A stretch of DNA of 64,000 nucleotides from positions 1 through 64,000 of the forward strand of contig JAPPMM010000014.1 of the NCBI GenBank assembly GCA_028819075.1, given 5' to 3'. Both the position numbers and the translations under genes were made by a program. The stretch is from Gammaproteobacteria bacterium (GTDB lineage Bacteria > Gemmatimonadota > Gemmatimonadetes > Longimicrobiales > Gaopeijiaceae). The notes under the pieces are model-generated. The model saw only the letters and a list, made by a program, of their open reading frames with translations, had not been told where the DNA came from and made no database searches. Shown here piece by piece: positions 8,070-17,536 of this stretch; within the stretch, counting starts at the first letter, position 1, and each line of letters opens with the position of its first letter.

Positions 8070-9794
8070 ATGACGACCTCGCCCACCCCGCAGGACCGCT
8101 CGGCACGCATTCCTCCCGCCCTTGCCTTCTGTTGCTTCCTGGCCATCGCGGTCGTCTTCGGCCTTCTGTTCGCGACCTCGGCGGCTACGCCGCAGGAGTG
8201 GCGGCACCACGGGGGCAACCCGGCCGAGACCTACTACAGCACGCTCGACCAGATCGACGCCGCCAACGTTGCCGGGCTTGAGGTCGCGTGGAGCTGGGAG
8301 ATTCCCAAGGCCGGCGCCCGGATCGAAGCCACGCCTCTGATCGCCGACGGCGTCCTCTACGCGACGGGCCCGTTCAGCGTGGTCTTCGCGCTGGATGCCG
8401 CCACGGGCGACGAGATCTGGCGCTGGGACCCCGGCATTCCCACCGAGGACCGCGGCGGCCCGCGCACCTGCTGCGGCGACGTCAACCGGGGCGCCGCGCT
8501 GCACGGCGACAAGGTCATCGCGGGGCTCCTGGACGGGCGGCTGGTTGCGCTCAACCGGGCGGACGGATCGATCGCGTGGTCAACGCAGACCACCCCTCCC
8601 GGGTCCGACTATTCCGTAACCGGCGCGCCCCGGGTCATGGGCGACATCGTGGTCATCGGCAACGCCGGCGCGGAGTACGGGGTGCGCGGCTACGTCACCG
8701 CCTACGATGCCGACACGGGGGAGCAGCTTTGGCGGACCTACACCGTCCCCGGCAACCCGGCGCTCGGGTTCGAGAGCGACGCCATGCGGGCCGCGGCCGA
8801 GACCTGGACGGGCGAGTGGTGGATCGTCGGAGGCGGCGGCACCGTGTGGGACGGGATGGCCGCCGACCCCGATGCCGGCCTCCTGTACATCGGCACCGGC
8901 AACGGATCGCCCTGGAGCCGCGACAACCGCAGCCCCGGCGGCGGCGACAACCTCTACCTCTCCTCGATTCTCGCTCTCGACCCCGCGGACGGCGCCCTGC
9001 GCTGGCACTACCAGACCACCCCCGGCGACGACTGGGACTACACCGCCACCCAGCCGCTGATGCTGCTGGACCTGACCATCGACGGGCGCGAGCGCGAGGT
9101 CATCGTCCAGGCGCCCAAGAACGGCTTCTTCTACGTCATCGACCGGCATACCGGTGAGTTCATCTCCGCCGAAGCCTTCGCCGACGACCTCACCTGGGCC
9201 ACCCACGTCGACCCGGAGACCGGCCGCCCGGTGGAGACCCCGGAGGCGCGTTACGGCAAGACGGGCGCGGTGTGGCTGTCGCCCAGCCCCGGCGGCGCGC
9301 ACAACTGGCATCCCATGTCGTGGAATCCGGAGACCGGCCTCGTCTATCTGCCCGCCAGGAACAACATCTCCTTCTTCGAGAAGGAAGAGGGTTTCGAGTA
9401 CACCGCAGGCGTCTGGAACACCGGCACCGTGCGCGGCGCCGACGCCGGTCCCCGTCCCGAGCGCCCGCCGCTCAAGGGCCCCGCCAACCTGCTTCTGGCC
9501 TGGGATCCCGCCGAGAACCGGGAAGTCTGGCGCGTGCCGGCGGAGGGAGGTCACGGCGGCACGGTGTCCACCGGCGGCGGCCTGGTGTTCTGGGGCACCG
9601 GTTCGCGGCTGGTGGCCCTCGACGCCCACGATGGGCGGGAGCTCTGGGCGACGGAACTGGACGGGCGTCCCGGCTCTCCGGTGACCTACTCCGCAGGCGG
9701 GCGACAGTACGTGGTGATCGGTTCCGGGCAGGCGAGCGGGAGGGTCCTCCCGCGGCTGTGGGCGTTCGCGCTGCCGGAAGGGTCTGCCCGTTAG
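8070..9794 (+). CDS. PQQ-dependent beta-propeller dehydrogenase, no haem domain
   Basis: 574-residue quinoprotein-alcohol-dehydrogenase-like protein. A membrane or signal segment at about 12-36 places it in the periplasm. Propeller motifs recur (for example ALDAATGDEIWRWDPG), adjacent cysteines (TCCGDVNRG) match the vicinal disulfide of PQQ dehydrogenases, and the GGGDNLYLSSI segment and GDDWDYTATQP tryptophan motif match the catalytic/PQQ region. Unlike the related gene at 38795-40987 it ends after the propeller, with no CxxCH. The substrate (alcohol or sugar) cannot be told, nor whether it uses calcium or a lanthanide. Its stop shares 4 nt with the convergent pyrC stop. Confidence 0.88.
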   Translation: MTTSPTPQDRSARIPPALAFCCFLAIAVVFGLLFATSAATPQEWRHHGGNPAETYYSTLDQIDAANVAGLEVAWSWEIPKAGARIEATPLIADGVLYATGPFSVVFALDAATGDEIWRWDPGIPTEDRGGPRTCCGDVNRGAALHGDKVIAGLLDGRLVALNRADGSIAWSTQTTPPGSDYSVTGAPRVMGDIVVIGNAGAEYGVRGYVTAYDADTGEQLWRTYTVPGNPALGFESDAMRAAAETWTGEWWIVGGGGTVWDGMAADPDAGLLYIGTGNGSPWSRDNRSPGGGDNLYLSSILALDPADGALRWHYQTTPGDDWDYTATQPLMLLDLTIDGREREVIVQAPKNGFFYVIDRHTGEFISAEAFADDLTWATHVDPETGRPVETPEARYGKTGAVWLSPSPGGAHNWHPMSWNPETGLVYLPARNNISFFEKEEGFEYTAGVWNTGTVRGADAGPRPERPPLKGPANLLLAWDPAENREVWRVPAEGGHGGTVSTGGGLVFWGTGSRLVALDAHDGRELWATELDGRPGSPVTYSAGGRQYVVIGSGQASGRVLPRLWAFALPEGSAR

Positions 9795-11083
9795 CCTCCG
9801 TCCCTCCAGACGACCTCCCCGCGGACGACGGTCATCACAGCCTTCCCGGTGAGTTCCAGCCCGGAGAAGGGCGTGTTGCGGCTCTTGGAGAGGAAGCGCG
9901 CCGGGTCCACGGCCCAGGTGCGGGCGGGGTCGATCAGGGTCACGTCGGCCACGCTGCCCGGGACCAGGGTTCCACCCGGCAGGTTGAAGGCGCGCGCGGG
10001 TGAGAGGCTCATGCGCTCGATGGCCGTCGGGAGGTCGATGACGCCCTCGCCGACCAGATGGGTGAGCACGAGCCCGACCGCGGTCTCCAGCCCCACGATG
10101 CCGAAGGGCGCGTCGTCGAAGGCGGACTCCTTCTCGTCGTAGTGGTGGGGGGCGTGGTCGGTCGCGATCACGTCCAGGGTGCCGTCGGCGAGGCCCGCGC
10201 GCACGGCGGCCACGTCCGCGTCGGTGCGGAGCGGCGGGTTCATCTTGGCGTCGGTGCGGTACCCCTCCACCGCCGCTTCGGTGAGGATGAGGTGGTGCGG
10301 GGACGCCTCCGCGGTCGCGCGCACCCCGCGCGCCTTCGCCTGCCGGATCGCTTCGACTCCCCACGCTGTGGAGACGTGCTGGAGGTGGATGCGGCCACCG
10401 GTGAGTTCGGCCAGCAGCAGGTCGCGTACGATGTGGATGTCCTCCGACGCGTTGGGCTTGCCCACCAGGCCGAGGCGGGCGGACACGAGACCTTCGTTCA
10501 TGCTGCCGTCGCGTGAGAGACCCAGGTCCTCGGGGTGGTCGGCGACCGGAATGCCGAACGGCAGGGCGTACTCGAGCGCGAGCCGCATCAGCCCTGAGTC
10601 CATGACCGGATGGCCGTCGTCGGTGATGCCGACCGCGCCCGCCGCCACCATCTCGCCGATCTCCGCCAGCCTCTTCCCTTCCTGGCGGACGGAGATGGCC
10701 CCCAGCGGGTAGACGCGCGCGCCTCCCGCCCGCCGCCCTTCCGCCACCACGAAGCCCACCGAGGCGGGATCGTCGATGGGCGGGCTGGTGTTGGGCATCG
10801 CGCACACGGAGGTGAAGCCCCCCGCGGCTGCGGCGCGCGCGCCGGTGGCGATGGTCTCCTTGTGCTCCCCGCCCGGCTCGCGCAGGTGCACGTGCACGTC
10901 GATCAGGCCGGGCGCGACCACCAGCCCGCCCGCCTCCACGACCTGCGCATCGGCCGGACCCTCCACCCTGCCACCGCACTCGGCCACCCGCCCGCCAAGC
11001 AGAAGCAGGTCGCCGGTGGCGTCCATGCCCGCGGCCGGGTCGATGATCCTCCCTCCACGAATCCACAGCGGGCGCGGGCTCAC
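9791..11083 (-). CDS. pyrC: Dihydroorotase
   Basis: 430-residue class I dihydroorotase, third step of pyrimidine synthesis (carbamoyl-aspartate to dihydroorotate). The zinc-binding [10 protein letters not shown] motif sits at about residues 62-71, and TDHAPHH occurs late in the barrel, so metal ligands appear complete. The start is the GTG at 11083, which overlaps the pyrB stop by 4 nt; the frame is open upstream but that part is antisense-like pyrB sequence. Last gene of a pyrR-pyrB-pyrC operon. Confidence 0.93.
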   Translation of the reverse strand: MSPRPLWIRGGRIIDPAAGMDATGDLLLLGGRVAECGGRVEGPADAQVVEAGGLVVAPGLIDVHVHLREPGGEHKETIATGARAAAAGGFTSVCAMPNTSPPIDDPASVGFVVAEGRRAGGARVYPLGAISVRQEGKRLAEIGEMVAAGAVGITDDGHPVMDSGLMRLALEYALPFGIPVADHPEDLGLSRDGSMNEGLVSARLGLVGKPNASEDIHIVRDLLLAELTGGRIHLQHVSTAWGVEAIRQAKARGVRATAEASPHHLILTEAAVEGYRTDAKMNPPLRTDADVAAVRAGLADGTLDVIATDHAPHHYDEKESAFDDAPFGIVGLETAVGLVLTHLVGEGVIDLPTAIERMSLSPARAFNLPGGTLVPGSVADVTLIDPARTWAVDPARFLSKSRNTPFSGLELTGKAVMTVVRGEVVWRDGG

Positions 11084-12060
11084 GCGACCTCCTCCGCCTT
11101 GGCCGCCTCGGCCTTCTCGGGCCGCCCGCCCGCCAGCAGGTAGAGCACGGCCATGCGCACCGCCACCCCGTTGGTCACCTGCTCGAGGATCACCGAGTGG
11201 GGGCCATCGGCCACGTCGCTGTCGATCTCCACCCCCCGGTTCATGGGTCCCGGGTGCAGGATGAGGAGCGGCTCGGGCGCCGCCGCCAGCCGCGCGCGCG
11301 AGACCCCCCAGATGCGGTTGTACTCGCGCAGGCTGGGCACGAAGCCGGCTTCCATGCGCTCGAGCTGGAGGCGCAGCACGTTCAGGGCGTGAGCCCACTC
11401 GATCGCCTCCTCCACGCGATGAAAGATGCGCACCCCGAGTTCGCGCATGTGCGGCGGGATCAGCGTCGGAGGACCGCACACGCCGACTTCGGCGCCCAGC
11501 GTCAGCAGTCCGAAGATGTTGGAGCGGGCCACCCGCGAGTGGCGCACGTCCCCCACGATGCACACCCGCCGGCCGGCGATGGCGCCCAGGTGGTCGCGCA
11601 GCGTAAGCATGTCCAGCAGCGCCTGGGTGGGGTGCTCGTGGGCGCCGTCCCCCGCGTTGATCACGCTGGAGGGAATGCGCTCCGCCAGGAAGCGGGCCGC
11701 GCCCGACGCCCAGTGCCGCATCACCACCATGTCGATCTTCATGGCCTCGAGGTTGCGGGCGGTGTCCACCAGCGTCTCTCCCTTCGCCACCGACGAGCGG
11801 CTCGCGCCGATGTTGACGGTATCCGCCGCAAGGCGCTTCTCCGCAAACTCGAACGATATGCGTGTACGCGTGGACGCCTCGAAGAAGAGGTTGACGATGG
11901 TAATCCCGCGCAGGGTCGGCACCTTCTTGATGCGCCGCTCTGAGATTTCCTTGAACGGCTCCGCGGTGTCGAGGATGCTGGTGATCTGCCGGGCGCTGAG
12001 ATGTTCGATGCCGACGAGGTCCTTGCCCAGCGCCGGAGCAGCGGCGGCGGAACGGCTCAC
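11080..12060 (-). CDS. pyrB: Aspartate carbamoyltransferase catalytic subunit
   Basis: 326 residues; condenses carbamoyl phosphate and aspartate, the first committed step of pyrimidine synthesis. The carbamoyl-phosphate loop [13 protein letters not shown], the second motif [10 protein letters not shown] and the C-terminal [12 protein letters not shown] are all intact. The GTG start at 12060 overlaps the pyrR stop by 4 nt. No pyrI regulatory-subunit gene is in the window, which fits control by PyrR instead. The about 15 C-terminal residues are Glu/Lys/Ala-rich and extra to the fold. Confidence 0.95.
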   Translation of the reverse strand: MSRSAAAAPALGKDLVGIEHLSARQITSILDTAEPFKEISERRIKKVPTLRGITIVNLFFEASTRTRISFEFAEKRLAADTVNIGASRSSVAKGETLVDTARNLEAMKIDMVVMRHWASGAARFLAERIPSSVINAGDGAHEHPTQALLDMLTLRDHLGAIAGRRVCIVGDVRHSRVARSNIFGLLTLGAEVGVCGPPTLIPPHMRELGVRIFHRVEEAIEWAHALNVLRLQLERMEAGFVPSLREYNRIWGVSRARLAAAPEPLLILHPGPMNRGVEIDSDVADGPHSVILEQVTNGVAVRMAVLYLLAGGRPEKAEAAKAEEVA

Positions 12061-12617
12061 GCAGCCTCCGGCGATGTCGTGACGACGTCCACGCCGAGCA
12101 CCCCGTCGATGTCGGGCACCAGGACGTCGACGCGCTGATGCGGGAGCACCGTCACCGCCCGGCCCACGATGTCGGGCTGGATGGGCAGTTCGCGGCCCGC
12201 GCGGTCCACGAGGGCGCAGTAGTAGATGCGGGACGCGCGCCCCCAATCCATCAGCTCGTTCATGGCGGCGCGGGCGGTGCGCCCCGTGAAGATGACGTCG
12301 TCCACGACCACCACCGCGCGGTTGTCGATGCCTCCCGGGGGCAGCTTCGACTCACCGATCACGGGCCTGGGCCCGATCGCCATCAGGTCGTCACGGTACA
12401 GGGTGATGTCGATGGACCCGCGGGGCACGCGGACGCCGGCCGCGCGTTCGATCTCGTCCTGCAGCAGCCGCGCGATCTGGACGCCCCGGCGGTGGATCCC
12501 CATCAGCGCGAGGCGCTCCGTTCCCTCGTTGCGCTCCAGGATCTCGCGCGCCATGCGGGCGATCGCCCGTCCCACTGCGTCTTCTCGCATGATCGGGATG
12601 CGGAACTGATTGGGCAT
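12057..12617 (-). CDS. pyrR: Pyrimidine operon regulator / uracil phosphoribosyltransferase PyrR
   Basis: 186 residues. PRPP-binding loop [16 protein letters not shown] at about 102-116 and the phosphoribosyltransferase fold throughout; [12 protein letters not shown] near 38-49 is characteristic of PyrR. In other bacteria PyrR binds pyr mRNA when UMP is high and terminates transcription, and has weak UPRT activity. It leads the pyrRBC operon. I looked for a typical PyrR-binding anti-antiterminator hairpin in the about 170 bp upstream and could not recognise one. Confidence 0.94.
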   Translation of the reverse strand: MPNQFRIPIMREDAVGRAIARMAREILERNEGTERLALMGIHRRGVQIARLLQDEIERAAGVRVPRGSIDITLYRDDLMAIGPRPVIGESKLPPGGIDNRAVVVVDDVIFTGRTARAAMNELMDWGRASRIYYCALVDRAGRELPIQPDIVGRAVTVLPHQRVDVLVPDIDGVLGVDVVTTSPEAA

Positions 12618-12791
12618 GGTCGGCTGTTGCGTTCGGTCGCGGAAACTCGGGGCCGAAGATACGGGCGCATGTTCGCCGGTGGCAACGCTCCCCGTGCCGC
12701 GATACCTTGCCAGCGGCTGTTCCCGACAGCCGCGCGCGGGTCTCCGGGCGCCCGCGCCCGGTCATCTCCCAATCCCTTGCGAGGACTCCCG

Positions 12792-14735
12792 ATGCGGCGC
12801 ATACCGTTCGCTCTCCTGCTCGTCCTGTCGATCCTGACTTCCGGTGCCGGCCGCCTCGTGGCCCAGGAGGTCGAAGAGTATCCGGCCGTCGTCATGGGAG
12901 GATTGCCGTTCACGCTCACGCTGGCGGGTGCACCCGAAGAGTCGAGCTGGTTCGAGGTCCGCTCCGCCGGCGGCACCCTGCTTCGCTCCGGCGCCGTCGA
13001 CGCCGGCCAGTCGCTGGCGGTGGCCGATCTGTTCGTGGAGTCGCGGGCGGATCTGCCCCTGGAGGTGCGCGTGGGCGCGGCGACCGAGACCGTGGAGGCG
13101 CACTACGCACCCGCGTGGTATTCCATCGTGCCGCCGCTGGTCGCCATCCTGCTCGCACTGATCTTCCGCGAGGTGCTGGCCGCGCTGTTCGCGGGGGTCT
13201 GGCTGGGCGCGCTGGCGGTGGCGGGCTTCAACCCGCTCGCCGCCACCTGGCGCACGGTGGACACCTTCATCGTGCCCGCGCTGGCCGACGATTCGGGGCA
13301 GACGCAGATCGTGGTGTTCTCGCTATTGCTTGGCGGGATGGTGGGCATCATCGCCCGCAACGGGGGCACGCTCGGCATCGTCGAGGCCGTGTCGCCGGTC
13401 GCCACCACGCCGCGCCGGGGGAAGCTCGCCACCTGGCTCGCGGGGCTGACCATATTCTTCGACGACTACGCCAACACCCTGATCGTGGGCACCACCATGC
13501 GCCCCATCACCGACCGGCTCCGCATCTCCCGGGAGAAGCTGGCGTACCTGGTCGACTCGACGGCGGCGCCGGTGGCGGCCATCGTCCCGATCTCGACATG
13601 GGTCGGCTACGAAATATCGCTCATCGACCAGGGGCTGCAGCTCGCGGCGGAGCAGCACGCGTCCACGAACCCGGAGCTCGCTGCGTCGCTCACGTCGTCG
13701 AGCGCCTTCGCCGTGTTCCTCAGCACCATCCCGTACCTCTTCTATCCCCTGCTGGCGCTGGTCTTCGTGGCGCTGGTGAGCTACACCAACCGGGACCTGG
13801 GCGAGATGGCGACGGCGGAGCGGCGCGCCGCCACAGGGGGGGGATTGACCCGGCCCGGATCGACCCCGGTCACCGACACGACGGACACGCTGCTGCAACC
13901 GGTCGAGGGCGCCCCGCGGCGGTGGTGGAACGCCGCCCTTCCCGTGCTCACCGTCGTCCTCACCGTGCTGATCGGCTTGTACGTGTCCGGAAGCGCGGCG
14001 ACAGGTCCGGGAGCGCCGCTGATGGACATCCTGGGGCAGGCGGATCCCTACGCCACCCTGCTGTGGGGTTCGCTGGCGGGGTGCCTGATGGCGATGGCCC
14101 TGTCGCTGGGACAGCGCATCCTCACGCTGCAGGAGACCCTGTCGTCCCTGGTCGCGGGGATGAAGGCGATGATGACCGCGATGCTGGTCCTCGTCTTCGC
14201 CTGGTCGCTGGGGGCAATCACGGGGGAGATCGGGACCGCGGATTTTCTGGCCCGGATCCTGGGGGATGCCATTCCCTTCGAGCTGATCCCCGTGCTGGTG
14301 TTCACCACCGCAGCCGCCATGGCGTTCGCAACCGGCACCTCGTTTGCGACCATGGCCATCCTGATCCCGCTGGTGATCCCCCTGACCATCACCCTCGGGG
14401 GAAGCGTCGGCTTCGACGGAGGCAGCGCGGAGGTCATCCTGCTCGGGGCGACCGGATCGGTGCTGGCGGGCGCCATCTTCGGAGACCACTGCTCGCCCAT
14501 CTCCGACACGACCGTGCTCTCCTCCACGGCGTCCGGCTGCGACCACATCGATCACGTGCGCACGCAGCTGCCCTATGCCCTGCTGGTTGGCGTGGTGGGC
14601 ATGGCGCTCGGCAACGTCGGCACCGCATACGGCCTGCCGCCGTGGCTGGCGCTGTTGCTCGGCGTGGCCGTGCTGTGGGCCGTCCTGCGCTTCCGGGGAA
14701 CGTCGGTCGAGGCGGGGGTGCCGGGACAGGGGTAG
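12792..14735 (+). CDS. NhaC-family Na+/H+ antiporter with secreted N-terminal domain
   Basis: 647 residues. A Sec-like signal (residues 1-24, ending RLVAQ) and about 80 residues that look like a small beta domain come before the first transport helix (about 116-135). The rest is a multi-helix NhaC-type carrier with the conserved FFDDYANTLIVGTTMRP segment and the late GDHCSPISDTT motif, which fit the Na+/H+ or Na+/organic-acid antiporter group. The start is the ATG at 12792; the frame is open far upstream, but that part is antisense to pyrR. A periplasmic domain before the transport domain is atypical of the classical NhaC. Confidence 0.85.
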   Translation: MRRIPFALLLVLSILTSGAGRLVAQEVEEYPAVVMGGLPFTLTLAGAPEESSWFEVRSAGGTLLRSGAVDAGQSLAVADLFVESRADLPLEVRVGAATETVEAHYAPAWYSIVPPLVAILLALIFREVLAALFAGVWLGALAVAGFNPLAATWRTVDTFIVPALADDSGQTQIVVFSLLLGGMVGIIARNGGTLGIVEAVSPVATTPRRGKLATWLAGLTIFFDDYANTLIVGTTMRPITDRLRISREKLAYLVDSTAAPVAAIVPISTWVGYEISLIDQGLQLAAEQHASTNPELAASLTSSSAFAVFLSTIPYLFYPLLALVFVALVSYTNRDLGEMATAERRAATGGGLTRPGSTPVTDTTDTLLQPVEGAPRRWWNAALPVLTVVLTVLIGLYVSGSAATGPGAPLMDILGQADPYATLLWGSLAGCLMAMALSLGQRILTLQETLSSLVAGMKAMMTAMLVLVFAWSLGAITGEIGTADFLARILGDAIPFELIPVLVFTTAAAMAFATGTSFATMAILIPLVIPLTITLGGSVGFDGGSAEVILLGATGSVLAGAIFGDHCSPISDTTVLSSTASGCDHIDHVRTQLPYALLVGVVGMALGNVGTAYGLPPWLALLLGVAVLWAVLRFRGTSVEAGVPGQG

Positions 14736-14766
14736 CCCACGCGCCCCGTCGGCGGGCGCCCCTCCC

Positions 14767-15252
14767 CTAGCGGCGCGCCCTGAAGAACGACCGCAGCAGC
14801 TCCCCGGAGGGCTCCGCGAGCACCCCTGGCGTGAGCTCGACCGAGTGGTTGAGACGCGGATCCTGGACCAGGTTGTCCAGGCTGCCCGCCATCCCCGCCT
14901 TGGGGTCGGAGGCCCCGAAGACCAGGCGCGTGACGCGCGCGAGGACGATGGCGCCGGCGCACTGCGCGCAGGGCTCGAGGGTCACGAAGAGCGTGGCGCC
15001 CGGCAGGATCCTGAGCCCGAGCCTGCGGGCGGCCGCACGCAACACCACGACTTCCGCGTGCGCGGTGGGATCCGCATCGGCGCGCGTCCGGTTATGCCCC
15101 TCGGCCACGACCTGGCCGTCCAGCACCAGGACGGCTCCAACGGGGACCTCGGAGCGAGCTTCCGCCAGCCGGGCCATCTCCAGCGCGCGAGCCATGAAGG
15201 CCTGGTCCCCGGGCCGGCAAGTACTCGTCCCACGTGAAGAGCCGACAGCCAC
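14767..15252 (-). CDS. tadA: tRNA-specific adenosine deaminase
   Basis: 161-residue zinc deaminase that converts A34 to inosine in tRNA-Arg(ACG). Zinc/catalytic motifs HAE at residues 65-67 and PCAQC at 94-98 are intact, with EVPVGAVLV before them as in TadA. The start is uncertain: GTG at 15252 keeps the DQAFM helix and leaves a 25-bp gap after the LexA-like gene; the ATG at 15321 would overlap that gene by 44 bp; the ATG at 15195 would cut off part of the first helix. Probably co-transcribed with the upstream regulator. Confidence 0.88.
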   Translation of the reverse strand: MAVGSSRGTSTCRPGDQAFMARALEMARLAEARSEVPVGAVLVLDGQVVAEGHNRTRADADPTAHAEVVVLRAAARRLGLRILPGATLFVTLEPCAQCAGAIVLARVTRLVFGASDPKAGMAGSLDNLVQDPRLNHSVELTPGVLAEPSGELLRSFFRARR

Positions 15253-15277
15253 TGAACTGCGCGCAGCGCGTGGACTG

Positions 15278-16009
15278 CTAGCGCTGCTGCCGGCCACGCC
15301 TCCCGCGTCCCTCGCGGGCATCTGCGATTCGCCGGGAACCTCGGCGCCAGCGGCGGCCCGAGGGGGTGTCGCCGGATGCGTCCGTGCCGGGGGCCTCTCC
15401 CACCTGGCGCAGGCACGCCGTCACTCTCCCGGCCACCGCCATGGCCTCCAGGCGCATCGCGGGAATCGCGGCGGCCTCCGGTGAACCGGGATGCAGGAGA
15501 TCTCCAGCGTGATCGTAGCGATAGAAGCCCGCCCCGTCGGCCACATGCACGGCGAGGATGTCGCCATCGCGGATCTCCGGCGCCAGGACGGGCTGCACCA
15601 GCAGGAGATCACCGTCCTCGTATCCCAGCGCGCCCGCGTCGTCGCCGGAAACCCTTACGAAAAACGATCCCGCCGCACCCGCCAGGCGGCGGTCGATGGC
15701 GTAGGACTGCGGCGGCTCCGCCTCGCGGCCATCGCCGCGCCGTTGTGCGATCCGCGTGTAGCAGGGCACCGAGCGCGTCTCGGCGTTGAGGTCCAGGCCC
15801 ACGATGCGCGCGCCTCGCGACCGGGACGGGTCGCGCTCCAGGTAGCCCTTCGCGGCGAGCGCCTTGAGGTGTTCGGAGACGGTCTTGGTGCTCTTAATGC
15901 CGAATTTCGCCCCGATCTCGCGAACCGACGGCTGGTAGGTGTGGCGACGCAGATAGGACTCCATGTAGTCCAGAATGCGGCGCTCAATCTCGTTTGGAGG
16001 TGGGAGCAT
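15278..16009 (-). CDS. lexA: LexA-like repressor lacking autocleavage residues
   Basis: 243 residues. The N-terminal winged helix is typical LexA (QPSVREIGAKFGIKSTKTVSEHLKALAAKGYL, residues 26-57) and should bind DNA. The C-terminal S24-like fold is recognisable (SFFVRVSGDD at 115-124, DGDLLLVQP at 132-140, GDILAV at 149-154) but altered. The Ser of the usual GDSM motif is Asp124, there is no Lys anywhere after residue 54, so the catalytic Lys is absent, and the Ala-Gly cleavage site is replaced by IAQRRGDG (87-94). It should therefore not self-cleave with RecA. The last 25 residues are Arg-rich. Divergent from the efflux operon and followed by tadA. Confidence 0.8.
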   Translation of the reverse strand: MLPPPNEIERRILDYMESYLRRHTYQPSVREIGAKFGIKSTKTVSEHLKALAAKGYLERDPSRSRGARIVGLDLNAETRSVPCYTRIAQRRGDGREAEPPQSYAIDRRLAGAAGSFFVRVSGDDAGALGYEDGDLLLVQPVLAPEIRDGDILAVHVADGAGFYRYDHAGDLLHPGSPEAAAIPAMRLEAMAVAGRVTACLRQVGEAPGTDASGDTPSGRRWRRGSRRIADAREGRGRRGRQQR

Positions 16010-16333
16010 GGACAGTGGTTCGGCGCGCCCGTCGATTCAGTTGGCTGGTCCGCCGACCGACTCCGCGGCAGACCGGAAAGGGAGAAATACTAGGCCGCGC
16101 AGCGGTGGAGAGCAAGCACGGAATCCCGTACTGCCATGGCCGCGCCCGCGCCTTCCCGCCACCTTGTCCGTGGCGCGTCGATCGGCAACCCTTTGATGGC
16201 ATCCGATCATCGAAAATGTCCAGTTGGAAGATCGTTTCAGTGTGCCGTGGGGTACACCCTGCGGATGCCCTTGGCGCCACCTCGCACCGCGGACAACGGC
16301 CCGTAGAGCCAGCGAACCGAAGGAACACGGCCC
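16010..16333. other. 324-bp divergent intergenic region
   Basis: Lies between the LexA-like gene (minus) and the efflux adaptor gene (plus), so it should hold promoters for both. I see no clear GAAC-N4-GTTC or CTGT-N8-ACAG LexA box, no convincing -35/-10 pair and no short gene. Slightly AT-richer sequence at about 16195-16240 is the most likely promoter zone. Confidence 0.4.
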
Positions 16334-17536
16334 ATGAGCTTTTCGAAGACGACGCTGGGAGTCACGACCGTGGTGATCATCGTAGTCCTGCTCGGTGGGG
16401 GGATCTACCTGAGGCTGCGCCCCACCCCGGAGGAAGAGGACGCCGCAGCCTCTGCTGAAGCGACGACGCTCGAAGTGCCGGAAGCCTCGCTGGAGAGCTT
16501 CGCCCGGCGCGCGCAACCGGTCAGCGGGGCGCGCGTGCTGCGCGATACGCTCTGGATCCGCATCACGGCCTCCGGGGGCGCGGCCGCGTTTCGGCGCGCC
16601 ACTCTCTCGGCTCGGGTTGCCGGCCAGGTGCGGGAGGTGCGGGTGCGCGAGAACGACCCGGTTGATTCCGACGCCTTCCTCATCCAGATCGATACCACCG
16701 AGTACGCGCTGGCGCTGGCGCGCGCCAACAGCGCCCTCACCCAGGCGCAGGCCGACTACGAACAGCTCGTGCTCTTCGACGACGAAATCGCCGATCCCGA
16801 AGTGCGGGCTGAGCGGGCGCGGGTCGCTCGCTCGCGAAGCGGGCTGAACGAGGCCACGTTGAACGTCCGCCAGGCGGAGCTGGAACTCTCGTGGACGCGC
16901 ATCGGCGCTCCCTTCGCCGGGCGGGTCGCCGACCTTCGGGTCGTGCCGGGTCAGTTCGTGACCGAGGCCGAAGAACTGGTCACCGTCGTGGAGCTGGACC
17001 CGATCAAGGTCGAGGCCCAGGTGCTGGAGGGGGAGATCGGACTCCTGGAGGAGGGCCGGCGCGCCACGATGACCTTCGCCGCGTTCCCGGGCGAGACCTT
17101 CACCGGCACGGTGGAAACGATCAACCCGGTCATCGACCTCGAAACCCGCTCGGCACGCGTGACCGTGCTGCTCGCCAACCCCGGCGGCAGGATCAAGCCC
17201 GGGATGTACGCCAGCGTCTCGCTGGACGCGCAGCATTTCACGGAGCGCATCCTGGTTCCGCGCTCGGCCGTGCTGGAGCGCGACCGGCGCACCATGCTCT
17301 TCGTCTTCAACGAGGAGGAGGGGGAGATCGGCCGCACGGAGTGGCGCTACGTCACTACGGGGCTCGAGAACGACCGGGTGGTCGAGATCGTGGAAAACCC
17401 GGAAACCTCGATGGTCGGTCCCGGCGAGATCGTGCTCGTCGACGGCCACCATTTCCTCGGGCACGATGCAGCCGTCCAGCTTGCGGAGGGCGACATGCCG
17501 GCGGGGGCGGGATCTTCCGGCGGGTCGGGACGATGA
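16334..17536 (+). CDS. RND efflux periplasmic adaptor (HlyD/AcrA type)
   Basis: 400 residues. A single N-terminal membrane anchor (residues about 8-27) is followed by the membrane-fusion layout: lipoyl half (ATLSARVAGQVREVRVREND), an alpha-hairpin coiled coil (about 130-180), the second lipoyl half (LELSWTRIGAPFAGRVADL), and beta-barrel and membrane-proximal domains. It links inner-membrane RND pumps to a TolC-type channel. First gene of an operon; its stop overlaps the next start by 4 nt (ATGA). Confidence 0.92.
   Translation: MSFSKTTLGVTTVVIIVVLLGGGIYLRLRPTPEEEDAAASAEATTLEVPEASLESFARRAQPVSGARVLRDTLWIRITASGGAAAFRRATLSARVAGQVREVRVRENDPVDSDAFLIQIDTTEYALALARANSALTQAQADYEQLVLFDDEIADPEVRAERARVARSRSGLNEATLNVRQAELELSWTRIGAPFAGRVADLRVVPGQFVTEAEELVTVVELDPIKVEAQVLEGEIGLLEEGRRATMTFAAFPGETFTGTVETINPVIDLETRSARVTVLLANPGGRIKPGMYASVSLDAQHFTERILVPRSAVLERDRRTMLFVFNEEEGEIGRTEWRYVTTGLENDRVVEIVENPETSMVGPGEIVLVDGHHFLGHDAAVQLAEGDMPAGAGSSGGSGR

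Noticed and set aside
12618-12791. PyrR attenuator leader before pyrR
   Set aside because: No recognisable antiterminator/terminator hairpin pair or PyrR-binding loop.
15195-15240. Another frame reading TWDEYL near the tadA start, suggestive of a deaminase N-terminus and a frameshift
   Set aside because: The tadA frame itself already supplies the matching helix (DQAFMARALEMARLA), so no frameshift is needed; judged coincidence.
16010-16333. LexA-box search in the divergent region
   Set aside because: No convincing GAAC-N4-GTTC or CTGT-N8-ACAG site was found, so no operator was annotated.
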